From Thinopyrum elongatum (taxonomy: Eukaryota > Streptophyta > Magnoliopsida > Poales > Poaceae): DNA of 64,000 bases. A model generated the notes under the pieces. The model searched no databases and had not been told where the DNA came from. It saw only the letters and a program-made list of their open reading frames with translations. Location of the stretch: NCBI GenBank assembly GCA_011799875.1, contig CM022303.1, positions 67,449,446 to 67,513,445 of the forward strand, read 5' to 3'. Below, in pieces: positions 30,660 to 43,238 of the stretch. The number at the start of each line of letters is the position of its first letter. Position 1 is the stretch's first letter. Position numbers and translations under genes: made by a program.

Positions 30660-31236
30660 AGGAACAGGATTCAGAATCATAACGGATTCTCTTAACCTTT
30701 AAGGTATTTATCAAAATGGCGCCATCCTGGATGTGCAGAAAATGGTCCATATTTTTCCTGATCTCATCTACCCTTCTATATGTCATGCTGTCTAGTGTCA
30801 AAAGATTCAAGAAAACCATGGCTTCATCATTAGCCGGAAGTAACAGACGCATGATGGTACGAAACTCTCCAAATTTGTTTTAGAACGGAGTCCCGGATAG
30901 GATAATTAGCTTTTTGGTACGAAGTTCAGCAAGAGCCTTTCGAATATCGCTATTTGGAAGTCCTTTGCTGAACTTCGTACCAAAAAGCGAATTATCCTAT
31001 CAGGAACTCAGTTCCAAAACAACTTTGGAGAGCTTCATACCATCATGCGCCTGTTACTTCCGGCTAATGATGAAGCCATGGATTTCTTCAATACTTTGAC
31101 ATACAAGACAACGTGACATATAGAAGGGTACGTAGATGAGATCAGAAAAAAATTGGATCAACTTGTGCACATCCATAATGGGGGCATTCTTGATAAATCC
31201 CTTATTAAGACTATAAGAGAATCTATTGTGTACTAT
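30660..31236. repeat. Inverted repeat of SNF2-helicase gene fragments
   Basis: Left arm ~30671-30936 and right arm ~30970-31236 are inverted copies, roughly 80% identical by eye, separated by a ~34-bp loop. The inner ends (GCTTTTTGGTACGAAGTTCAGCAA / TTGCTGAACTTCGTACC..) are exact over about 22 bp. Read outwards from the loop, each arm encodes A-E-L-R-T-K-K-x-I-I-L-S-G-T, then F-x-N-x-F-G-E, I-M-R-L-L-L-P-A-N-D-E-A-M and V-D-E-I-R-K. L-S-G-T-x-F-Q-N is an SNF2-family helicase motif. The left arm has a stop at the Q position and the right arm has frame breaks. CACTA-1 lacks this segment at the matching place (~47650-47700). Confidence 0.8.
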
Positions 31237-31828
31237 ACATATATATACTAATTAATTGTAAATACATAACAAACTTTTGCGAATACAACATTAAACTATG
31301 CAACTTTTGCAAATACTGATTGCAATACATTGGATCAAATGTCAAAATTCATCAACTTTTTTCTATACATTGTATTCATACATATATATATATACATACT
31401 AATTTCTATACATATTGGATCAAAATGTAAAAATTCCTCAAATGTCAAAATTCCTTAACTTTTTTCTATACATCTAATCATCTAGTGAAAAAAAATGTAT
31501 AGCACAAAACATCTAGTGAAAATTTAACTTTTGCAAATTCGATCTATGCAAATTTAACTTTTTTTAAATGGTTGATTGTGATTTTTGTAATTCTTTTTCA
31601 CTTATTTGTAATCATAACTGAAAAGTATAAAAAACTAAAAAACATTCATCTAACATTTCTATATAGCTGAAAGTATAAAAAAATAAAAAACATTCATCTA
31701 ACATTTATATATCTAACATTTCTATATAACTAAAAGTATAAAAAACTAAAAAACATTCATCTAACATTTATATATCTAACATTTCTATAACTAAAAGTAT
31801 AAAAAACTAAAAAACAGAAAATAAAAAT
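31237..31828. other. AT-rich spacer of CACTA-2
   Basis: This is low-complexity AT-rich DNA with repeated phrases (ATAAAAAACTAAAAAACATTCATCTAACATTT at about 31630, 31680 and 31740). No gene is seen. Confidence 0.5.
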
Positions 31829-31830
31829 AT

Positions 31831-31857
31831 GTGTGTGTGTGTGTGTTTGTGTTCGTG

Positions 31858-31890
<33 letters not shown>
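31831..31890. repeat. (GT)n microsatellite
   Basis: An interrupted GT run occupies 31831-31845 and 31861-31890. Open frames of poly-Cys/Val or poly-His/Thr over it are artefacts. Confidence 0.95.
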
Positions 31891-31893
<3 letters not shown>

Positions 31894-32860
31894 CTCGATG
31901 GGAGGGGCGGCCATGGCTGCAAGGGCTCACAGCGGGGCGACGGCCGGCGAGGCGAGGCGAGTCGTCGACGACGGCAACGGCGCGCGAGGTCGAGGAGAGG
32001 GGTGGCGCGACGGGGGCGGTGACGACGTGGGTGGCGGGTCGGGGGCGGCGACGGCGTGGGCGGCGCGTCGGGGGCGGCGATCTCCTCTGTGTAGTGGTTG
32101 AAGAGATGAAGAAAGCAGAGGGAAACTGAAAAAATATCAAGTGCTCTATATATATGCGGGGACCTTTAGTCCCGGTTGGTGCCCCCAACCCGGACTAAAG
32201 GTCACTTTGGCCAGCCGAAGCGGCGGGAAGCGCAGGCCTTTAGTCGCGGTTGGTGGCTCCGACCGTGACTAAAGACAGGGGGGTCTTTAGTCACGGCCGG
32301 AGCCACCAACCGCGACTAAAGGCCTGTGCTTCCCGTGTCCAATGTTTAGTCCCACCTCGCTAGTTGAGAAGAGCTCGCACCGGTTTATAAGACCCGCCGC
32401 GGCTACCGTGTCGAGCTCCTCTCTAAGCAGGCCTTTGTGGGCCTATTAAAACTGTGCTGCCCTGTAGGGCCTACTGGGCCGTATGGGCCTGCATTCTGGC
32501 CCAACTAGAGGTTGGGTTTCTAGTCGTATGCAGGCCGTGGCGGCCCAGTAGGCGGGTTTTTTTTTGTTTTCTGCTTTATTTATTTTCTTTTGTTTCTAAG
32601 TTGTTTTGTGCTTTATTTAGAGTTTCTTTGTGAATATTTTTTCTTTAGGTAAAATTAAATTATAAACTTTCTTTTAGTGCTTGTAGTTTTCCAATTTCGA
32701 TAGTTTAAATTTGAATTATTTGAATTTTGTGTGAATCACTAGTTTGTGAATAACTTTACTTTAAAAATAGATTTTTCAGTGATTCTTTTTTTGACTATTT
32801 AATATTAGTGTGTTTTATCATTATATTCAATTTGCTAATTCTTAGGTTATTTTAAACAAA
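31891..32860. repeat. GC-rich block and internal CACTA-type repeats
   Basis: A GC-rich stretch (31900-32095) with GGCGACGGCG-type repeats is followed by copies of CTTTAGTC(C/G)CGGTTGGTGGC in both orientations (32160-32325). These are the same repeats as at the CACTA termini, here internal. An AT-rich spacer runs to the tandem array. CACTA-1 has the equivalent at 48024-49120. Confidence 0.65.
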
Positions 32861-32861
32861 G

Positions 32862-35148
32862 AAATACCTTTGTAACAGATGAGTTTTTGTCTGAAACCCT
32901 GATACTTCGAAAGAGATTGTCCATTTTGTACATGAAGTGCATCCAGTTTCAGTCGTAACCCTCTCAACTTTTTAGCACATGCTATGTGGGTGAAATGATG
33001 ATACCATGCCAACTTTCAACCTTTTTAGAGTTCATTTTGTAGTGCTTTTCAATTTCAGGGTCATTTAGCTAAAAAAAATGAGAAAATGCATGAAAAATAG
33101 CAAATGAAGTCAGAAAGGGTTGAAAATTGATGATGTGGCTTTGAATGGTGCATACTGAACGCACAAAAAGCCTGGACTTGAAATAAGTTTAAAAAAATGA
33201 AATGCCTTTGTAACAGATGATTTTTCGTCCGAAACCCTGATACTTCGAAAGAGATTGCCCATTTTTTACAGGAAGTGCGTCCAGTTTTGGCCGTAACCCT
33301 CTCAAATTTTTAGCACATGCTATGTGGGTGAAATGATGATACCATGCCAACTTTCAACCTTTTCAGACTTCAATTGTAGTGCTTTTTAATTTCAGGGTCA
33401 TTTAGCTCAAAAAAATCAGTAAATGCATGAAAAATAGCAATGAAGTCAGAAGGGTTGAAAATTGATGACATGGCTTTGAATGGTGCATACTGAACACACA
33501 AAAAGCCTGGAGTTGAAATAAGTTTAAAAAAATGAAATGCCTTTGTAATAGATGAGTTTTCGTCCGAAACCCTGATACTTCGAAAGAGATTGTCCATTTT
33601 GTACACGAAGTGCATCCAGTTTTTGCCGCAACCCTCTCAACTTTTTAGCACATGCTATGTGGGTGAAATTATGATACCATGCCAACTTTCAACCTTTTCA
33701 GAGTTCATTTGTAGTGCTTTTTAATTTCAGGGTCATTTAGCTCAAAAAAATCAGTAAATGCATGAAAAATAGCAAATGAAGTCAATAAGGGATGAAAATT
33801 GATGACGTGGCTTTGAATGGTACATACTGAACGCACAAAAAGTCTGGAGTTGAAATAAGTTTAAAAAAATGAAATGCCTTTGTAACTGATGAGTTTTCAT
33901 TCGAAACACTGATTCTTCGAAAGAGATTGTCCATTTTGTACACGAAGTGCATCCAGTTTTGGCCGTAACCCTCTCAACTTTTAGCACATGCTATGTGGGT
34001 GAAATGATGATACCATGCCAACTTTCAACCTTTTCAGAGTTCATTTGTAGTGCTTTTCAATTTCAGGGTCATTTAGCTCAAAAAAATCAGTAAATGCATG
34101 AAAAATAGCAAATGAAGTCAGAAAGGATTGAAAATTGATGATGTGGCTTTGAATGGGGCATACTGAATGCACAAAAAGTCTGAAGTTCAAATAATTTAAA
34201 AAAAATGAAATGCCTTTGTAACAGATGAGTTTTCGTCCGAAACCCTGATATTTCGAAAGAGATTGTCCATTTTGTACACGAAGTGCATCCAGTTTTTGCT
34301 GTAACCCTCTCAACTTTTTAGCACATGCTATGTGGGTGAAATTATGATACCATGCCAACTTTCAACCTTTTTAGAGTTCATTTGTAGTGCTTTTCAATTT
34401 CAGGGTCATTTAGCTCAAAAAATCAGTAAATGCATAAAAAATAGCAAATGAAGTCAGAAAGGGATGAAAATTGATGGCATGGCTTTGAATGGTGCATACT
34501 GAACGCACAAAAAGTCTAGAGTTGAAATAAGTTTAAAAAATGAAATGCCTTTGTAACTGATGAGTTTTTGTCCGAAACCCTGATACTTCGAAAGAGATTG
34601 TCCATTTGTACACGAAGTGCATCCAGTTTTGGCCGTAACCCTCTCACCTTTTTAGCACATGCTATGTGGGTGAAATGATGATACCATGCCAACTTTCAAC
34701 CTTTTCAGAGTTCATTTGTAGTGCTTTTCAATTTCAGGGTCATTTAGCTCAAAAAAATCAGTAAATGCATGAAAAATAGCAAATGAAGTCAGAAAGGGTT
34801 GAAAATTGATGACGTGGCTTTGAATGGTGCATACTGAATACACAAAAAGTCTGAAGTTGAAATAAGTTTTAAAAAATGAAATGCCTTTGTAACTTATCAG
34901 TTTTCGTCCGAAACCCTGATACTTCGAAAGAGATTGTCCATTTTGTACACGAAGTGCATCTAGTTTTTGCCGTAACCCACTCAACTTTTTAGCACATGAT
35001 TTGTGGGTGAAATGATGATGACATGCCAACATTCAACCTTTTCAGAGTTCATTTGTAGAGCTTTTCAATTTCAGGGTCATTTAGCTCCAAAAATTCAGTA
35101 AATGCATGAAAAATAGCAAATGAAGTCAGAAAGGGTTGAAAATTGATG
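32862..35148. repeat. ~336-bp tandem array in CACTA-2 (about 7 units)
   Basis: The units begin near 32869, 33205, 33540, 33876, 34212, 34548 and 34886 with (T)GCCTTTGTAACAGATGAGTT. They contain TACTTCGAAAGAGATTGTCC, TAGCACATGCTATGTGGGTG and TTCAATTTCAGGGTCATTTA. Minus-strand frames of about 80-106 aa recur unit by unit but lack a family match. The array separates the transposase gene from the rest of the element. Function unknown; a structural or regulatory role is possible. Confidence 0.92.
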
Positions 35149-35305
35149 ATGTTTGTCCGAAGCACATAAGTACACGTTTCGAATGCCAAAACACATAAGC
35201 ACCCTAACTATTACAATGATTCCCTCCGGTTTGTCCAAAGTGGGACTTTCCAGATATATAACTCCGGAAACTCACTAGAGAAGAAAGTGATGATAGTGAA
35301 GCCGG

Positions 35306-38300
35306 TCACATCCCCGAGTGGGATCTTTGGGTGTAAAACTTATTCTTCGCGTGTGTCCCTTTGCGCCGTAACCATGGACAATCTTCATCATTTAACTGGA
35401 TGCTCGGGTCAATATTCACTGTGAAGGGAGCAATTTCATTAAACTTTTCATAATCTTCTAACATGTCTGTCTTGTCATCCACTCCCACGATGTTTCTTTT
35501 CCCTGAAAGAACTATGTGACGCTTTGGCTCATCGTATGATGTATTCTCTTCCTTATCTTTTCTTTTTCTCAGCTTGGTAGACATGTCCTTCACAAAGAAA
35601 ACCAGCGCCACATCATTGGCTAGGACGAATGGTTCGTCTGCGTACGCAAGATTGTTGAGATCCACTGTTGTCATTCCGTACTGCGGGTCTTCTGTTACCG
35701 CGCCTCGTGTCAGATTGACCCATTTGCACCGAAACAAAGGGACCTTCAAACCACGTCCATAGTCAAGTTCCCATATCTCCTCTATGTAACCAGAATATGT
35801 GTCCTTTCCCCTCTTGGTTGCTGGATCAAAGCGGACACCACTGTTTTGGTTGGTACTCTTTTTATCTTGGGCGATCGTGTAAAATGTATTCCCATTTATC
35901 TCGTACCCTTTGAAAGTCATTATATTCGAAGATGGTAACTGGGACATCAAGTACAGGTCATCTTCAACAGCGTCGTCATGCATGGCACGTGTCTGCAACC
36001 AACCGGCGAAAGTCCCCGTTTGTTCACGTGTAATCCAGTCGTCAGACTGCTCCGGGTGTTTGGAGCTTAGAATATTCTTGTGTTCCTCGATATACGGAGC
36101 CACCAAGGCGGAATTTTGTAGAACTGTGTAGTGTGCTTTAGTGAGAGAATGCCCGTCCATACATATTATTGCTTTCGGTCCTAGCGTGCCATTTCGACCC
36201 AGTCTGCCCTTATGCCGCGATTCAGGAACACCAATCGGCTTAAGGTCAGGAATAAAGTCTACAGAAAACTCAATGACCTCCTCATTTTCATGGCCCTTGG
36301 AGATGCTTCCTTCTGGCCTAGCATGGTTATGAACATATTTCTTTAAGACTCCCATGAACCTCTCAAAGGGGAACATATTGTGTAGAAATACAGGACCCAG
36401 AACGGCAATATCTTCGCATAGGTGAACTAGGACATGCGTCGTGATATTGAAGAAGGATGGTGGGAACACCAACTCGAAACTGACAAGACATTGCACCAAA
36501 TCATTCTCTAACCTTGGTATGATTTTTGGATCAATTACCTTCTGAGAGATTGCATTGAGGAATGCACATAGCTTCACAATGGCTAATCGAACGTTTTTCG
36601 GTAGAAGACCCCTCAATGCAACCGGAAGCAGTTGCGTCATAATCACGTGGCAGTCATGAGACTTTAGGTTCTGGAACTTTTTCTTTGCCATATTTATTAT
36701 TCCCTTTATATTCGACGAGAAGGCAGACGGGACCTTCATACTGAGCAGGCATTCAAACAAGATTTCCTTCTCTTCTTTGGTAAGAGCGTAGCTGGCAGGA
36801 CCCTGATGTATGCCGTCTTTTCCGTGCATACGTTGCTGGTCCTCCCGTGCCTCTGGTGTATCTTTTGTCTTCCCATACATGTAACACCCCATGTAATTAG
36901 CCACAGTGATCACCCTTAGTTAATGCCATGTCAGCAAGTTTAACAGTGCCTAGTCATCATTTGCATCATGTTGCATTTCAAACTCCTAGTACAAACTTCA
37001 ATTAAATTCAAAGTGGAAAATAAAAGTTGTTCCAAATTGGAAACTAAAATGTTCATTAAATAGCAAATAATTCAGAGGCAATTATAAAATTGTAATCAAC
37101 ATTTACTAAATTAATTAAGTGACACTAACAGCAACAAAACAGTAGTATTTAATCCATTTATAATTAAATAAAATCAAAATGAAATGATATGAACTCAAAA
37201 CCTTTTTATAACAGTGCAAGATATTTCACTGTAATTATTGAGCTAAGTCTTGTATTTTACAAAACTAGATATGTGACCACACATTTTGCAAAGTAGTAAA
37301 ACAAAAGAAAAACAGAAAGCAAAAACAGAGAAAAAGAAAAGCGGCCTTGCTACTGTGCACTTTCGCCTGAAGCAGCAGTGCAAGCCCAGCCCACCCCGCA
37401 CCTCTTCCCTCCTCCCGCACTGCTCATGCCACTCGCTGTCGAGCACCTGGCGCGCGCGCAGCCAGGCCCCCCTCTCCCTCGCTCGACAGCGGCTCCGCGC
37501 CCGTCGCTGGCTGGATAAGATCCCTCCCCGACAACGTGGGCAAACCCTAGCGCCACAACTCCCCTCCCCTCGCTTTCTTCTTCCTCACCCGACGGCGCCA
37601 TGGACGGCCGTGGCTGAGCTGCGCGGCCACCGTCACCGCCCCGCCTCGCTGACCTGTCCACCGGGCTCGCCATCGTCGCCTACTTCGATCACACCGACTG
37701 GAACGAGCCGAGAGCCACCGCATCGCCTCCACGCCACCTTCTTCCTCCTCGGATCCCCGCCGCCGTTCGCAGTCGATTCCGGCTACTCTGCGCCTTCCCG
37801 AGCACGCTACCACTTCCCTACGGATCCAAGTGAGCCCCCGCGTCTCTCCCCTCACTCCCCCGCGCGGATCCATCGCCGTAGCCGCCGCGTTAGAGACGAC
37901 CGAAGGCGCCTCCGCGTAGCTCGTCGCCGGCGCTATTCCGGTGACCAAATGGCCTCGCAACCGAGTCCGTTGAGCTCGCCGCGTCGCTTAGACCTCGCCT
38001 AGCTCCTCGCATCGCTTGCTAGTGCACTGCCTCGCCGATCCCGAGCTCCATCCGAACACCGTCGCCACCGACGCGGTCGTGCCGCTCATTTCCGGCCACC
38101 CCAGCTATGACCACCACCACAGATCGACGCGGCTCGGTCTCAGCTATCGAACGCAAGAAGAACCACGCGAATTGATGCACTGTAGGCAAAACCCGGGCTC
38201 ACCGGAGTTCGACGCCGCGCTCGGGCTCGCCGGCGCACCCCGGCGGCCGGTGCCGACGTGGCTGCCAGCTGGCACCGCGGGCCCCACCTCTCTGCCGCTG

Positions 38301-41300
38301 ACAATGGGACCCGCTGGGCCCCGTTGACCTCGATCAATGCTGACTGGGCGGCCCTGTGTCTATGACATGTGGGTCCTGCCTGTTAAACGATTTAAAATAA
38401 ATAGATAATCTGTTAATTAGTTAATTAATTAGTTTAAATACTAATCACTCACTGACCAGTAGGCCCCACCCACTAATTAACCTAATTAACTTAATCTGAC
38501 TCTGTTTAATTAGCTGAGTCACTGACTTGTGTGTCTCACTAGACCCACAGGTCAGGTTTGACTCTGGTCAGCTGGGTTTGACCTGCTGACATCACACCTA
38601 CGTCATGCTAACGTCACCTCTCACTATTCTGGATAATTCGAATTTAAATAAATAAATAATTCCAGAAATTCTTTAAAACTTTGAAAAATCATATAAAATA
38701 AACCGAAGCTCCGATCGAAAAACTTTATACATGAAAATTGATCAGAACGACGAGACGAATCCGGATACGTGGTCCGTTCATCAGTACGATGCCCCTAGCT
38801 ACCTGAACATGGAACTTTTAGACTGATTTCGATAAATGAATAGTGCTCAACTTTAATAAAATAAATCCAAATAGATTCCTAAATTAACTAAATCATTTAG
38901 TTAGGCAGTAGAACACCTCTGCATATCATTTAGGCATGTCATGCATATTGTTTGCATTTTTGCCATGAATTTATTGTTTCTTTCCCCCTCCTTCTCTCTC
39001 GATAGACGCCGAGACCGACGCCGACGCAACAGAGTACACCTACACTCCGGATGAGCAGCCTTCCGACGACCCCTCCTCCATGCCAGAGCAACCAGGAAAG
39101 CACCCCCTTGAGCATCCCGATATCGCCCATTCAATTTTCTCCTGCTTGCATTAGATTTTGCTACTGTTACTGTTTGCTCCTATCCTGATGCATAGCCTGC
39201 TTTTGTAACCTGCTTATTGTTACCTTACCTGCCTTTCTCAACTGCTTAGTATAGGTTGGTATTGAACCATCAGTGAATCTCATCACTTTACCCTTGTTGC
39301 CTCTGCTTCATCATAGACTACTCGATCAACGTGATCGACGACCAGAGACCGACACATCACCTCACGCCCCCTTAGTTGTACGACTCTGCATAGTTACTAT
39401 CGAGTGCCGAGGGTGATACCTTGTAATGCACTCCGGATGATAACTCTATAGCATAGCTGTTCAGTCATGGTCATCGTGGGTGATTCCTCCTTCACCACTT
39501 CCGATATGACTCTGTCGTGTAACCCCCTCAAGTGTGAACCTCGAGGGTGATGCCTCCTATGTTCACCTTGATGTTGTGACCACACGGATACTTTGACCTT
39601 TGTCATAGGCGGGTCGACCCTGAGGGGTACCCGTAGGGAGATCTATGATGTCGGGCTTGCTCGGAAGGGCGCCCGAGTGAGATATTGTGGCGGAGCTTCA
39701 GAAACTCTGATTGTCTCCGCGTGTTATTAAATGAGCCTATTGGATTTGGTTATTTGATCTGAGTGGGTTGACGTGCCCTATACGCACTACTACCATGCGG
39801 GATAATGGTTTATGGGGTCCTCTACGTCATACGTTTCTCCCGAAAGCTCTTCAGACGTCACGGTTCACTGTGCGGGCTGATCGTCGGGAATGGGCTGGAT
39901 ACTTCACTGACGAGGTCAGTGTCGCGCCTGCACCCCGACCAGCCACGCAACGCGTAGGATGCCCAGGGCGATGGCCCAAGACCTCTGGGTGCATAGGTTA
40001 GTCCGGCGTGCTGACATCTCTGCTGTGCCTAGGTAGGGCGCTGCTTCGTGTTGATCTCCCGAGGCTGGGCATTACCCAGCAAGTGTGTTCGGCCAGAGGT
40101 GATCGAGCGTGTTGGGTAACAGTAGTGCACTCCTGCAGGGAAGAAAACATCTATCGATAGCCGATCCTACGGTAAAGGATGCTCAGTTTGGTATCCCGAT
40201 CTATTACTTGAACTAGATACATGTTTAACTAATTGAAGCTTCGGGATCGCTTTCTCGCTAGGAGTTGAGGAAGGATCTCTAGGCTTTGCCTCAACATGTT
40301 TGCTTAAGAAAAATGCTTTCTGTACTCTTCTAATTGCTGCAAGATGGTCGCTTCGTGAAGATGCTAGTCTTCTATAGGACTAGGTCTTCTCTCTATTCTG
40401 GCATTTCTACAGCCCAGTCCACATATACAGCCTCTCTCTGATAATGTTGCATATGTAGTGTAGATCCTTGCTTGCTGAGTACTTCGGATGAGTACCCACG
40501 GTTGCTTTGCTACTTCTTTTCCCCCATTCCCCTTTTTGATGTTACCTCAGACGATGGAGCTCCGGAGCCAGATGTCCCCGCAGGAGCTTACTACCAGGAG
40601 GGTCCAGACGGCACGTACTACTGGATCGAGCCAACTGATCAGGAGTAGGATCGGAGGCCCTAGGCAGGAGGCCTACGCCTTTCGATCTAGTGTCGTTGTT
40701 TGTGCTAGCGTTCTTAAGGCAAAACTTGTCTAACTATGTCTGTACCCAGATATTATTTGTATGACTGATTATGTATTCGGATCCTCCTGATCCCTGGTCT
40801 GTAATATTGTGGATCTCCGTTTATTTGTGTTAGAGTTGTGTTGTGATATCTTCCCGTGAGTCCCTGTGCTTGATCGTGCATGTTTGCGTGTATGATTAGT
40901 GCACGATTGAGTCGGGGGCGTCACAATACACGCCCAAGAAGCCAAGCAGGGTCACGCAAAGATTCTTCGTCACGTGCATCACGTCGATTGTAGAGCGGAC
41001 CTCTAGGTCTTTCCAATAGGGTAGGTCCCAAAATATAGATTTCTTCTTCCACATGGGTGCACGTCCGTTAGCGTCATTCGGAACAGATTATCCGCTAGGA
41101 CCCTTTCCAAAGATTACCTTTAAATCCTTGACCATATCATGTACATCATCACCAGTACGGTGGCGAGGCTTCGGCCGGTGATCTACCTCACCTTTGAAAT
41201 GCTTGCCTTTCTTTCTTACGGGATGCCTGCTCGGAAGAAATCGATGATGTCCCAGGTACACATTCTTCTTATAATTATCCAAATATATACTGTCGGTATC

Positions 41301-42707
41301 ATCCAAACAGTGCGTGCATGCGCGGTATCCCTTGTTAGTCTGTCCTGAAAGGTTACTGAGAGCAGGCCAATCATTGATGGTCACAAACAGCAACGCATGT
41401 AGGTCAAATTCTTCCTGATTGTCCTCATCCCACGCACGTACACCTTTTTCATTCCATAGCTGTAAGAGTTCTTCAACTAATGGCCTTAGGTACACATCAA
41501 TGTCGTTGCCAGGTTGCTTAGGGCCTTGGATGAGCACTGGCATCATAATGTACTTTCACTTCATGCACAACCAAGGAGGAAGGTTATACATACATAGAGT
41601 CACAGGCCAGGTGCTATGATTGCTGCTCTGATCCCCAAAAGGATTAATGCCATCTACGCTTAGACCAAACCATACGTTCCTTGCGTCATCTGCAAAGTCC
41701 CTCCACTTCCTCTCAATTTTTCTCCCCTGTGACCCGTCAGCGGATACGCTCGACTTCCCGTCTTTCTTACGATCTTCTTTGTTCCATCGCATCAACTTGG
41801 CATACTCTTTGTTTTGGAACAAACATTTCAACCATGGTATTATAGGAGCATACCACATCACCTTGGCAGGAATCTTATTCATGGGGCGCCCGCCCTTGAC
41901 ATCACCAGGGTCATCGCGGCTGATCTTATAGCACAATGCACCGCATACCGGGCATGCATTCAAATCCTCGTACTCACCGCGGTAGATGATGCAGTCATTA
42001 GGGCATGCATGTATCTTCTGCACCTCTAATCCTAGAGGGCAGACAGCCTTCTTTGCTTCGTACGTACTGTCGGGCAATTCGTTGTCCTTTGGAAGCATCT
42101 TCTTTAACATTATCAGCAACTTTCCAAATCCCTTGTCAGATACACCATTCTCTGCCTTCCATTGCAGCAATTCCAGTGTGGTGCCCAGCTTTTTCTTGTC
42201 AGCTTCGCAATTTGGGTACAACAAATTCTTGTGATCCTCTAACATGCGTTGCAACTTCAGCCTCTCCTTTTCACTTGCGCAGTTTCTCTTTGCATCGGCA
42301 ATGGCCCAACCAAGATCATCAGCGGGCTCATCTGATGCCTCTTCTTCAGCTTCTTCCCGCATTGCCGGCTCAGCTTCTTCCCCCATTGTTGTACCATCGT
42401 ATTCAAGGAACCCATGGCCAGGATAGCTATCGTCGTCCTCTTCTTCTTCATTGTCTTCCATCATAACCCCTCTTTCTCCGTGCTTGGTCCAAACATTATA
42501 GTGGGGCATGAAATCGGACTCAAACAGGTGGACGTGAATGGTTCTTGACTTAGAGTAATTCTGATCATTCTTACAGCCAGCACATGGACAACACATAAAA
42601 CCATCCGCCCGCTTGTTTGCCTCAGCCGCAAGCAGAAAAGTACGCATGCCATTAACGAACTGGGGAGAGCATCGGTCATCGTACATCCATTGCCGGCTCA
42701 TCTTCAT
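35306..42707 (-). pseudogene. CACTA-2 TNP2 transposase, split by a solo LTR
   Basis: ATG is at 42707 or 42701 (M-S-R-Q-W-M-Y-D-D). The N-terminal transposase-associated domain (about residues 1-75, with C-C-P-C-A-G-C) is followed by an acidic stretch. Then comes the TNP2/Transposase_21 core (V-M-W-Y-A-P-I-I-P-W-L, V-W-F-G-L-S-V-D-G-I-N-P-F-G, H-C-L-D-D-T). DUF4218- and DUF4216-like parts lie in 36879-35306 (H-N-M-F-P-F-E-R-F-M, Y-I-E-E-I-W-E-L-D-Y-G). The element at 36880-40925 interrupts it after L-G-V-Y. Stops at 41553-41555 (CGA to TGA compared with CACTA-1) and near 41088-41090 (CAA to TAA) also break it. The enzyme would bind the CACTA ends and cut them. Confidence 0.92.
36880..40925. 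mobile_element. 4.05-kb TG..CA element, probably a solo LTR
   Basis: It begins TGTAACACCCCATG and ends GGGGCGTCACA, flanked by the 5-bp duplication ATACA (36875-36879, 40926-40930). Removing it and one ATACA restores the transposase frame exactly as in CACTA-1. No retroviral-type protein is encoded. The open frames (37286-38002 and antisense) lie in a GC-rich leader-like region without family match. The size, TG..CA ends and 5-bp duplication fit the solo LTR of an element with very long LTRs (Sukkula-like Gypsy elements have LTRs of this size; identity not verified) or a LARD-type derivative. Confidence 0.75.
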
Positions 42708-42793
42708 TACACAGCACCGAAAAGACCAAATTAATACAAGTTCACACATAAAGTTCACACACACTTATTCTCATAAAACAACATACAAACTCT

Positions 42794-43238
42794 CTAGCTA
42801 AAGCATTTAAATGCAACAACAAATGCGATCAAGATTGCAACTAAGGTAACAATTGATCCAACAGCATAATGATACCAAGCCTCACTATCAATGGCATATT
42901 TTCTAATGTTTCTAATCTTCAAGCGCATTTTCTCCATCTTGATCTTGTGATCATCGACGACATCGGCAACATATAACTCCAGTTTCATCTTCTCTTCTTC
43001 AATTCTTTTCAATTTTTCTTTCAAATACTCGTTTTCTTTTTCAACTAAATTTAACCTCTCGACAAGAGGGTCGGTTGGAATTTCCGGTTCACATACCTCC
43101 AAGATAAAAATATCTATGTCAACTTGATGGCCATAATTTGTCATAAACACAAAATGCAACAAATAGTTATAAAAGAGAATATACCATATCCGAATCATAA
43201 ACCGGACGAGGGCCGACGGGGACGGATATCAAAACCAT
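42794..43238 (-). CDS. CACTA-2 coiled-coil protein with C-terminal membrane helix
   Basis: Exon 1 is 43238-43185 (M-V-L-I-S-V-P-V-G-P-R-P-V-Y-D-S-D-M), with a GT-AG intron 43184-43097 and exon 2 43096-42794, encoding 118 aa. Residues 27-85 are a Glu/Lys/Leu coiled coil (L-N-L-V-E-K-E-N-E-Y-L-K-E-K-L-K). About 22 hydrophobic residues near the C-terminus (A-V-G-S-I-V-T-L-V-A-I-L-I-A-F-V-V-A-F) predict a tail-anchored membrane segment. No known domain. It lies just upstream of the transposase gene on the same strand. The corresponding region of CACTA-1 has been lost. No lesion is visible. Confidence 0.65.

Noticed and set aside
32862..35148. CRISPR-like repeat array
   Set aside because: The units are ~336 bp with no spacer structure, and the context is a plant CACTA element.
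37243..38337. Open frames of 100-240 aa inside the 4-kb insert
   Set aside because: They overlap on both strands in a GC-rich Arg/Ser/Pro-biased stretch with no family motif.
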